Assembly: GCF_032854445.1 (NCBI RefSeq) | Contig: NC_088301.1 | Coordinates: forward strand, 49,531,116-49,595,115 | Reading direction: 5' to 3' | Length of the DNA stretch: 64,000 nt | From: Liolophura sinensis | Lineage: Eukaryota > Mollusca > Polyplacophora > Chitonida > Chitonidae | Part shown: positions 38,461 through 48,795 of the stretch, piece after piece | How positions within the stretch are numbered: the stretch's first letter is position 1 | Layout: each line of letters begins with the position of its first letter | Translations under genes and position numbers: made by a program | The notes under the pieces: generated by a model | Database searches by the model: none | Seen by the model: only the letters and a program-made list of their open reading frames with translations | Told to the model about the DNA's origin: nothing

Positions 38461-38805
38461 ACTTTTAAATACGACCGATTCGTCAATGCCAAATTCTACA
38501 AAAACGGAAAGCAGCTTAAAAACCCCATCATGGCTTTTGGGTCGATTTGTCCCGGTAAGCGTTACGCCATCTTACAAGCAAAGTGGTATCTGTTCACACT
38601 AGCTCATATGTTTGACTTTGAATTGCTAGAAGGTGAACAGACAGACATTGATGTGAATTATTATGGACACGAAATCTTGCCACCAACAAATGACGTTCAT
38701 CTTAGGTACAGAATGAAAGACTGTTACAGTGAAGATAAACACCCTAGGTTATCGTTCGTTGATTCCAAGCGAACAGCGAGCCCTAGTCTCAACGAGGTGT
38801 TCTGA
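38461..38805 (+). CDS. P450 exon 4: heme-binding region and C terminus
   Basis: The acceptor TTATTTACAG ends at 38460. The exon starts in phase with exon 3 as TFKYDRF and is open to TGA at 38803-38805. The heme motif reads AFGSICPGKRYA with the cysteine codon at 38548-38550. P450s normally have FxxGxxxCxG; here only three residues separate Phe from Cys instead of six and the conserved Gly is absent. The helix after the cysteine (AILQAKWYLFTLAHMFDFELLEG) and ILPPTNDVHLRYRMK are otherwise standard for clan 7. A tail of about 25 residues follows where vertebrate CYP7/8 proteins usually end. Confidence 0.9.
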   Translation, partial: TFKYDRFVNAKFYKNGKQLKNPIMAFGSICPGKRYAILQAKWYLFTLAHMFDFELLEGEQTDIDVNYYGHEILPPTNDVHLRYRMKDCYSEDKHPRLSFVDSKRTASPSLNEVF

Positions 38806-38842
38806 CGCACTGGATAAAAAGGCATCTGTATTATAAACAACA

Positions 38843-38870
38843 CTATTTATTTATTTATTGTATTTATTAC
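38843..38870 (+). promoter_or_regulatory. AU-rich element in the 3' UTR
   Basis: About 40 nt after the stop, overlapping ATTTA pentamers run CTATTTATTTATTTATTG and then TATTTATTAC. This has the form of a class II AU-rich element, known to destabilise animal mRNAs. Regulatory use here is inferred. Confidence 0.5.
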
Positions 38871-40257
38871 AAACATGGGAAGCTGATAAAAAGCGAGTAT
38901 TGAAATTTTCATCACTCATGTTTGTAACAACTGTGGAATCTCAAATTTGGCTGAAGACCCGAACCAGTGTCTGACAGAACGTAATGTACATAATAACGTA
39001 TACACCACGGAACGAAACTGCAATCCCTATGAGTATCGTTGAGGCTCCACCACCTTCGATTCCAAGCCAAGACACTCACAGGAAACTCAGCATTTATTTA
39101 TCTATATCTATATGTATAGTACTTCAGCAATACGGGTAAATGTGCAAAATACCAAAAGTACGACCACACCATATAGACCACCGGAGCTGAATCTACATTA
39201 TCCAGCGGACAGCACCGGGCTGATCATCACCTGCTCTACACCGGGGCTTAATTCTTCCGAACGAGGAGTGCATCACCCTTATTGCTGTACTACTCTTCAA
39301 GACCTCCACCTCTTCACAAGTGTACAGTCGTTGACAAACTCTTTATGCCAACTGTTTTTAAGTTGGCTTGGAACTGCCATTGTATTGACGATGTGCGCTG
39401 TAGAGCCGACATGGTTTGGTATGGCTTAACTGGAAACTTTAACGAAACAGGGTCTCGATTTTGTGTGGACTGAACGTGGCCAGGGTAACTTTTTAACCTC
39501 TGTCAACTAACTCTGAATAGCTATGTGGCAGAGGTAGAGAAAGACAAACTCATTTCATCAGATTCTCAAGCCCCTAATATGTGATAACATTTCCGTCTCT
39601 ATCAACACCATCCATTGTATATAGAATTTGATGAATTAGATCTTCCTTCCATATATGTTGTGACTATGTGTTGTGTGTGCCTGTTGAATGTGGAGCTAGT
39701 CCGTGTCCAGTTTCATCTTTTCGACGATCGTGTGATGCCCGGGATTTCTCTTCTTGATGCTTCACACAGAGAACTCAGTATTTCTACATACATTATTGCA
39801 TTGTTTGTGAAGAAATTCGCCTCAATCAATGTCTTTAAGTCGGGCACACTGGATAAAATAATATACGGAGAAGGCGGCGAGTATATCTGTGTTGTCTGTG
39901 TAGAAACGTTTTTGTTTTATAAACAGGTTGTGTGTGTTGTTTAAATCGTAAGACCAAAATTTGTTGTGGAGTTAAAGTCTTGTAAATTTCGTTTTCGCAA
40001 GATAGTTTTACTAACATGTCCTAAGCTGTTGCAAGTGAGCCCGTCCTTATATATGTGTGGAGTGTTTTAAAGTCCATTCATGTACAATGTATAGAAATGG
40101 GCATGCTGGCAGAAATGCCAAAGTAATCGTCATAATTTATTCACATGTTTGTTTTTTTTTCCTGACATCCTCAAAGTTGTAACTTAATACGTTCTGCCCA
40201 AAGACTGAATTATTATATTGGTGCTTATGTATTTATCTTATCTGAGGCTAAAAATCT

Positions 40258-40263
40258 AATAAA
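40258..40263 (+). terminator. Candidate polyadenylation signal
   Basis: AATAAA followed by a T-rich stretch (ATTTTTTACG) within 15 nt. No transcript evidence is available; earlier non-canonical signals are possible. Confidence 0.35.
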
Positions 40264-40699
40264 TGAATTTTTTACGTAAACATCCCTTATCATTGTATAT
40301 TCTTTAGAAACCGAAATAGAACTGTATAAAGATGTTTCGCTTACTGCAGAATATTCGACTCTGAGTTGTTTCATCTGCAATATTATATCGTCAGACTTTG
40401 GATAGTTTAACTGCTCTCTAGTATGAACTACATAGGGTAACAGCCATATAGTTAATTATATGCCAACCTTTGCCTATGCAGCAAGTATTGAAGAGCAATT
40501 AAACTATCTTACGTGAAAACTTATCATGCGAAACGCCCTAAAGCATGATACGCCAACGAAGAAGGGTGTACTCCCCTCTGGGGAATATATCTGGGTTTTA
40601 TGGATAATGGCTTCATTTATTTCAAATAGGCAGCAGCGACCTGTACATATCCCGCAGTGTAAACTGTACAGTGTGACGCTGAATATTTGCAATAAACCT

Positions 40700-43600
40700 G
40701 AAGTTGTTATTGATAAAAGTAACAGAGGTATATACGCTTACAACTGGTGACATTCGCAGGTTTCCAAATAGCCGTGAACCAAATGCAGATACCACGAATC
40801 ATGCATTTGTGTGCAATGCTAACTTTTGCGTTGATGGCAATCTTAGTTTGAACAGCTGAGTTAGATGTTATAAAAAATTAGAATGTCGTCTTCCATAGAT
40901 AAATCTCTCAGTCTGTATATCAGCCAGCAGGTCGGTGAGAATAGCACTGCCGCGGCGAGCACGTCGAGATGCACCACTGTATTTGTATAGAGATGTCATG
41001 TCTGCACTGACAGTCTACAACTCTGATGGGTGATATGCATGGCGACATAGATAAGTTGGTTGGCGTGCAACTTGCATTTTGGGTAAATGAACTACTGCGC
41101 CTAAATGATCATTTATTCAGAATTCCGTGTTGAAATCTAGTGAAGAGAATTCCTTTGTGAGATGACCGTAAATACTGAGAAAAGGTGAAAGCTTTACCAA
41201 TGTGAAAAATGTGCCACTATCCGAAATAACAATGCCTCGGCATTAGTGTTTGCAAACCAGATTAGCCATAAGATATACACAAGAAGGATTTTGAGAAATT
41301 TTCACTGCAGAAGGTGATAACTCGGAACTCCCGAAAGCAGCAGTAGGAAAATCAACATGGCGGGTAAATCAACGGACCGTTACCGCGCGTATACATTGTC
41401 TGAATCAAGATGTCACAAACAAAAGATTGCGTTATTCATGAAAAAAAGTATGCTATAGCTGTTGTACACGTGGCATACTCCCAACAATTGACTTTAACTT
41501 TGCTAATGATGTGTATGAATATGTTTCAGGACTGTAACAAATTTACGACATACACGCTGTAAGGACGTTCAGATATCTTGAACATGCCTAGATTACCATT
41601 GTGTTCACACCTTTGAATTAATTTATACGAATACGAATTTATACGAAGTTCGTGTAGATCCGGTAATGCATATTGCGTTCTAAATATGCTAAAGATATGA
41701 GCATTCCATAATATGTTGTCAAATAAGTGCGCTTCCTACATAATGAAAAATGGGATCTTTTCGAATGTACAGTGCACCTCGAAAAGTACACGGTGATCAT
41801 AAAGATCTAGTTTCAGTCAGTACATCAGGGAGACATGGATCGCCTTATCTGCTGGGATAATGTACTGTATATAACACAGGTCTAGTGTTATGCGTGAATT
41901 TGCAAAGAGAGCCTTGAGGTTCCCTTGGCGTGAGATATAGAACGTCAATAGCCTTCCACGTCATAAATCGGCGTATAATAAAACGTTTGATCTGTACATG
42001 TGGTTGCATTTGATTCTACCCATGAAGTCACAGAATTGCGGTGCGCATAAAACCGAAAAGATATACATTGCATCGAATTAGCAAGTCTATAACAATATAG
42101 AATAATGCTGCAAAAAATATATAACCGAATCACATGTATACACTAGTGCAACTAAATGGTCATGTGCTTAAATCATAATTGAGAGAGTATGGATTTGTCA
42201 GAAAAGAAAAACGTAAGCCCATAAGCCTTTATTTCAAAAAATACAAAGCGAAACCCATATTTAAGGGCTGAGATTTACCTAACTGTTTTAATCTTGATCC
42301 CAGACATCCTCTGGCCTCGGGAATTAATTACCAGTGTATTGCGGCAACATGAAAGACTCTGATGCGCTTCTTATTCATCTAACCGGTTGCATCACTCTGC
42401 AACTGGCTTTCTACAGAGCGAAAGTCTGTCCCACGGTCGTTCTTTTATAGAATCTGAAATATTATACTATAATATGAGGTACTTCAATCAGCTTATACAC
42501 TTTCCGTTATCTTCAGATCATCTCTGGAATAATAAAAAAAATAAATATGATGGATGGCGTATATGTGGTACTTAGAATTATCCCAGTCATTAATGTAAGA
42601 GTTAACTATTGCAGACACGTCCGGGCGTCTAGGTGTTTAATACGGGTAGTGTCAAACACGGGCCGAAACCTCGGTGACAAAGTTCTTTAATCATGTCTAT
42701 GCCGTCAGATAGTCGCCTAGGTCTCCAACTTTCACAACCCCCGGTAACAAAACTAGCTTAGTCTACGGATCAGTGATCAGCCAGGTATTCTAATTAATAT
42801 GTCCAGTTATCTGACTTAACATCTAGATCAAATGCCTAAACGACCCCTCGAGATATTACTAACTCTGCCATAATGCCTCAATATACGACCTGGGAAGACT
42901 TGACTAGCCAGACACCTTTCCACGATCGGGCAAACAAACCTTGGACGGAGGAGGAACTACTCAAAATAATTTTACAATAGAATTGTTAAAAGGGTTTGCA
43001 GCAGCGTCTGCTGGTGCGTTCGGTTTTGTACTGAGAAGAAAAAAGAGGTTTTCTTTTTATCACTGTTCGATTTGGGATGATCTGGTCAATGATGACTGCA
43101 CGTAACAGTGAAAAAACATTTTCGTAGTAGTCGGTAAGAGACACCAATTTGTTACTCCATAGTGACTTACTCGTACAGGTGTATAATGAGGAGAGAATGT
43201 AAGCCAGGTACAATGCTCAACTGCATAATGCTCATCATCACAACAATTAACTGCAGGCAATCTGAAGTATAATGTCGACTATTTCTCAGTTCAAGTATCT
43301 CCGTATACAAGGAACCATTGGTGTACACTGGAGCTGAACGCTGGGAAACTCTTGCTCTAAGGTTAATATGCATTTATCAACGCCTATTCCCAGGTAACAA
43401 CTAATGCAAATGTTTATAAGAAGAGGCTTACAGAGCAAGAAATTAAAATATGACTTAAAATTGACTTTTAGGTAGCACAGAAAAGTTTTTGGGGATGGAA
43501 AGAAACGCCCAACTGTTACCGCCCAGGCGAGCTTATCTGGGTATGTGCATGGAAAACTATTGCCATCTTCTTGAAATTTCAGGATGATAGCACAGTTAAA

Positions 43601-45749
43601 ATATTTAAGTTAAAAGAACTTCTTAATGAGCAACCTTAAAGAAAGTAACATACCCAAAAGGTTAGAGTCGTTATTACGTTGGTATGTGTAGAAGCTCACA
43701 TTTTTTATGAAGCGTAACTGTGGAGGATTCGCGTTGTCTGGCTAAAGGAGGTCTCGCCCTCCCAAGCTCTCCAGTAGGGGATCCACCCTCACCGAGTCAA
43801 TATTGAACTAACATGCACTAACGTGTGGGTCTGACTACGCATATCTCCAGTGTGAAGCGCCAAGTTGGTCCCTTTAACCGCTAGTTTTAGCAACCACTCT
43901 TAAATAAAACCACAGCTATTAGCACAATTCCCAATATAACCATTTCGACATCGTTACTTTTATAAATGAAAAAGACCTTGGGTTATTACATCCCTTCGCG
44001 GCATTCCAATAGGATTTTTCTACTACATAGCCAGCTTTTAACTGATTCATGTTTGACACGTTTTCAAGGATGCATGAAGTCGATGAATGCATTAAGACGT
44101 AATCGCCTGCTCAGAAAAGATTCCGAGATGAGTCAAAATGTTTCTTTTCTATGGTGATTGCGTAATTACAGTACAAACCTTTCTCTGATTTATATAAACA
44201 CATAAGCTAATAGGATAAAGATGGACTTCACAGTAAATCGCTACCGTTTAACACACGTGCTTTGCGAATATTTCTAAGGTCTCCTGTAGCAGGTAATCAA
44301 ATGACAAGCTGACAGGGTGAGTAGTTTACCGAGCTAAGTTTACAGGCATGTTTCACATTGAAAGGCGTTGTCTCATGTCTGACCTAATTTGTATGTTAGT
44401 TGTCTAGATGTCATTGCAGCGTTTGATTTACTTCAAAGTGGATGGAGATTCGGTATTGTTAAACAAAACGTTCCAAGTGACACGTTTTTGAGAGAAAACG
44501 CACAACACCTTCAAAAGATGAGACGGTTTCACGGGGTACTTCCTTGCGTCGAGATGCCGTGTTGACTGAAGAAGTCACGGAGACTACAGCATGCTATAAG
44601 CAAAGTGTCACCGGATCTTAATGTTATATGTACTTAGTTGGACATAATCCCGTGGAGTTTTTCAAATGACAGTATGTGGTCTTATCTGTTACAGAGAGTT
44701 GTTGCTTTATCCTAATTCGTCCCACCAGGCCATGTTTGACCTAGATATGTTGCCTATAAAGCTCTACATCTTTTAATCCGCTCATCTATACTTTTGAGGT
44801 GTCAATATATTATAACAGACGGAGTCAAAAAACACATCTGTAACATCTCTGCTTTGCGTCTGTAACATCTCTGCTTTGCAAATGCTGACACCAATATTTG
44901 CGCTTATGTTTATATAAGAAAAAAACTCAGAACTTAGAATTACACTTTCGTTGCATGATATACAACATAACATAAATTCACCTTTTCTTTCTTGATTCTG
45001 TCAATGCCACTATCATAAGTAATTGAAATAGCTGCTACTTTACATATGTATTACTGTGAATTCGACAGTCCACATTCCCGAATCACTTGCCTTCAGCCCG
45101 CGTTGTAGAGTGTACAGATGTCAGATCCGACATCATTGGTCAACCCGCTCACGATGTTATGTTCCACTGATGAAGTACCCCAACCTTAGATCAACCTTCA
45201 ACCAAAAGTACATACTTTAAAATAAATGAGATCAGATTTTTTGGAGATTTCCCGCTTTGAAACGATGGAGCACTACTATATTTTATTTCGGAGCAGGCCT
45301 ACTATGCCTTACAGGCCTAAAACCGTTCCTTTTGCTCATGAGTATATAATGATCACCCAAGGCCATAGAGGAGCATAGGGTAAAATGTGAGAGTGTATAA
45401 TTCAGAAGAGTGGACACAAGAGTCCCCTGCACGGCATTAGAAAAATGTGTTAAGTCGGGTCATCGCTAACGTTACAGTTTCCTTAGCCGCTTACAACCAT
45501 GACGTCGTGTATGTGTTACAGAAACACTCGTCCACTTTTTAAACATAGAACAATTTATTTAGTTATTTGTTCCAAGGATACATGCTTAGTTTTTTATTTT
45601 CATTGATTGGTGTTTTAAGTCGCAATCAAGTATATTCATTTACGACGTGAATGGAACAAACCAGGTAGAGCCAAGTGGAGATTCTGGAACAAAGACAGTC
45701 ATACGTTGAACCTCGTGGAGTGGGACTGTTTTCGAACAGTGACCCTACT
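40700..45749. other. Spacer, nothing recognised
   Basis: Contains a perfect 22-bp tandem duplication at 44837-44880 and no recognisable gene, RNA or mobile element. Confidence 0.4.
44837..44880. repeat. 22-bp tandem duplication
   Basis: Two copies of a unit starting TCTGTAACATCTCTGCTTTG, differing only in the last base. Recent. Confidence 0.85.
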
Positions 45750-46870
45750 GAGTCCTATAATCCATTGCTAGCGAGGTGCACTGATCCTGCAATAACCACT
45801 GATCCAGCGAAGGCCACTGATCCTGCAATAACCACTGATCCTCTCCGGACCATTGCTATACCCAGAACAACTGATACAACCACGACCACTTATCCATCTG
45901 GAACCACTGATCCAGCCGGTACCATTGACCCAAGGAAAGCCGCTAACAAAAACCATTGACCTAACAGCCACTGATACAAAGAGAATGACTAATCTTATCA
46001 CACAAAGACCCTTATCCAGCCATGGTAATTGATCAACAAGAACCATTGGTTCAACAAGAAATACTGATACAGCAAAAAGCACTGATCTAACAAGGACCAC
46101 TGGTCCAGTTAGGACCGCTAATTCAGCAGGAAGTACAATACAAAATCGGTTTACTGATCAAGTCAGAAATTTAACCAAAAAACATTGATCAAGCAATGAT
46201 CACTTATCGAACAAGGAACACTGATCCAGCCAGGACCATTGATCCAAAAAAAAAAAAAAACTGAACCAACAAAAAGAAACATTGATGAAGACAGGGTTAT
46301 TGACCGAACAAGGTTCGTTGACCGAGCGAGGGTCACTGGCCCAGCCAAGACCGTTGATCCAAGGAGAAAGACTGACCCATCCAGAAAGACTGATCTAACA
46401 ACAAACACTGATACAGCGAGGATCATGGGTCCTGCAATATAATTAAACGAAAAATCTCCTTGCTGCAAGGACCATGTATTCAGCAAGTAGCACTTATTCA
46501 AGAATAACAACAATGACTGACACAGCAAGGACAACTGATCCAGGAGGAACTACTGATTCAGTAAAGACCACTGATCAAGGTTATCGATCAAGAATCAGTG
46601 ATCCAGCTAGGACCATTAACTGATCCAACATGAACCACTAATTGAATTAGAAAGATTCAACAAGGACCATTGATTCAGCAAGAACCACAGAACCAACCAG
46701 CATTACTGATCTAGTGAATACTCCTTGCGCACGGAGGACTATTCTCCCAGAGGACTACTGATTCAACAAGAACCACTGACTCAGCAAAAACCACTGAGCC
46801 AACCAGGATTACTGATCTAGTGAATAGTCCTTATGCAGGGAGCACTATTCATCTAAAGACTACTTATTCA
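45750..46870. repeat. 18-bp minisatellite
   Basis: Dozens of copies of a unit close to ACTGATCCAGCAAGGACC. In register at 45778-45945, with more variation and insertions later. One frame reads as a hexapeptide near TDPAKT/TDPAIT, open at 45675-45959 and in part at 46239-46442. The other two forward frames tend to be closed by the TGA in CTGATCC. The frame is interrupted repeatedly, so this is not an intact gene; an origin from a repetitive coding exon is possible. Confidence 0.88.
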
Positions 46871-46890
46871 GCAAGAAATGATAATGATAT

Positions 46891-46917
46891 CATAGGCCTA
46901 ATAGTATTAGACCTATG
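46891..46917. repeat. 13-bp inverted repeat with one mismatch
   Basis: CATAGGCCTAATA and TATTAGACCTATG are separated by a single G, just past the end of the 18-bp array. Confidence 0.7.
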
Positions 46918-48449
46918 CCATTTGGGGTGATTGATGATTGGTCAAATTTTAAATTTAGTATCTTTATAGCCTACAAAAGTCATTCACTGTTGGTTCGTTT
47001 TTTTTCTTAAAATTACATGAATTGAGTGTTTCCAATTTTAACTCATACCGTTTAATCTTCTAAAATGTCCTTGGCTTGTATTACATACTTCACTGACGTA
47101 TCTCTACGCATCTATATATTTTATTGATCAGTTATCAGCAATAGCTTGTTACCTGCTGAAAAATTTTAGTGTGCGCTGTTTGTATATCGAATCTGAAGTA
47201 GACACCAGTCTCCGAACAGTCTAGGTGCGCTGTCATTATAGTTTATTTATACATGTATATGTGTGTGTTGCCGCGACAGCTACCTTGTCCTGCAATCAGA
47301 TAGTGTTTGTCATGCAGTCTGTGTGGGAAACTACGTCAATAATAGGCACATATGTTAAGCAGCCCTTGTTAATAGAACTTATGAGTCCATATAGCAGCTG
47401 CCAAAATCAGCATAACTAAAAAAACAAGAATCAGACACATGGATGTCGTGGGCTGAGAGAAGTGTCACCTTTGAAACGTCAGAGGTGCTGAAGTTTGGGA
47501 AGTTTCCGAATTGGTACCACTAGCTGTCTGGCACGCCTCTTACCCTGCGTGGCGCCTTTCTGGGGATTTACTCGGTGTAAGACGGACGCCGCTTTGGGGA
47601 TCTACACACTGCATTCTAAAACGACTGATCCAGTATAAGATGATGGAATGCAAATTAATGCTGCTTGTGAAACTTCCAAATTGTCATACGAAGAATGAAA
47701 GCTCATTTTAGCTCAGTTGTTCAGAGTTTCCTTTCGGGAGGGTAGCTCAAGTCCTGGAAGGGCCCCTTTTCACACGTTGGGCCAGTAGACTGTTGGTATT
47801 ATAGCCTGTTCTTATGTCAACATTTAGACCCTTGTTGCTAATCTTCCACCCACTACAGCACTGTGGGGGAAAGGGGGATGTGTTTACCAACACTTCGCCT
47901 GAGGTTGCGTCAACACCATCGCCGCGTCCGAATCACGTATATACGCTTAACCAGCAGTATCGGAATATACATATGTTTCTCTGTAAAACTTTTCATTCTC
48001 TTGCGCTACTCGCTAAGGAGATCAACTGTGAAGAGAAAACCAATTATTGTTGGATGCAAAACCCATTAACAGTCGTCTGGACTGGGATTCCCAGTGAGAC
48101 AATGAATGTGAGCTTTGATGTTATTAACGGGAGTTTTATTACAACACACCAAGGGCCTGTTCTGTCGCCGGAAACGCTCTGTAACGCAGATATCTGCTCT
48201 ACAACAGAGATGACAAGTGTGTGATCTCTTAAAGATGAACGCCAGGTTTTTTTCCCCCACCACAGCCTTGCACGCAATGTTTCCTCTGTGTTCCGTGCCG
48301 CTTATCGTTCACACATAACTTGGTTAGCAACTGGCTTAATTAAGTGACTTAGCTATTCAATCAATGGTTTCACTATTTTCCTATAGTTGGTTGACAAATT
48401 TTTGGATTTTATTTTTGGGCCGGTGGATACCGTGACTGAGATTGAAAAA
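46918..48449. other. Spacer with one unrecognised open frame
   Basis: 47814-48224 (+) is a 136-codon ATG-started frame. Its product has several cysteines and three N-glycosylation-type sites in the second half, but no clear signal peptide or family motif. No splice sites or promoter single it out, so I do not call it a gene. Confidence 0.3.
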
Positions 48450-48795
48450 CTAATAGACTGATGGGTCAAGTCAATCCTTGACTCAGAGAGTCAACCTGTG
48501 AGTCACATGTCCATCGTTTGATTCATTGGATTCATTGATTGGTTCATTGATTCATTACTTGATTTTTTCGATTTATTGATTGGATCATTGGTACTGACTG
48601 ATTCATTCTTTGCAATGATCATTAATCAATCTATTTGGAAGAGTCAGTCATTTGGAAGTATCATCTATGATACCTTGATTTGGCAGGATCCTTGATTGAT
48701 TGATTGATTGACTCACTCAGTCATTTCGTAGATTGGTGTTATCTAGGCTAACTGACAGAAGACGGCAGACTGATTCGCAGACTGATTTACCACCT
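48450..48795. repeat. Degenerate TGATTCAT/TGACT-rich simple repeat
   Basis: Irregular runs of TTGATTCATTGATT and GACTCA/CAGTCA-type words, with a clean (TTGA)n stretch near 48690-48712. No fixed period. Low-complexity sequence. Confidence 0.6.

Larger units (their letters stand above)
35983..38805 (+). pseudogene. Cytochrome P450, CYP7/CYP8-type (clan 7), reading frame broken
   Basis: Heme-thiolate enzyme of the endoplasmic reticulum. Vertebrate relatives are sterol and oxysterol 7-alpha- and 12-alpha-hydroxylases and prostacyclin synthase; substrate here is unknown. Four coding exons total 1563 nt, about 520 residues, near the usual 500. In order: membrane anchor (about residues 4-21) ending in RRR, NEPPLV hinge, QK..G.IFTI, I helix with NT and FW, ExxR as ETLR, FKYDRF, heme cysteine in CPGKRYA. 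Introns are GT-AG. Frame breaks: exon 1/2 phase mismatch (36062/36739), a missing base at the GGG 36847-36849, an extra base at 37575-37576, and an extra base at 37995-37998. The heme loop is also three residues short. There are no nonsense substitutions. It is a young pseudogene or a gene with assembly indels. Family call is firm; subfamily and activity are not. Confidence 0.92.
38806..40263 (+). other. Probable P450 3' UTR
   Basis: No further coding sequence of the family. The first AATAAA in a plausible setting is at 40258-40263; another is at 40691-40696. Frames at 39112-39429 and 39615-39944 are open but unrecognised and probably incidental. Confidence 0.35.

Noticed and set aside
41640-41650. 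TATACGAAGTT, resembling a loxP arm
   Set aside because: No opposing arm or spacer; the preceding TTTATACGAA repeat explains it as local duplication.
47814-48224. 136-codon ATG frame as a secreted protein gene
   Set aside because: No signal peptide, family motif, splice or promoter support; length is within chance for 64 kb.
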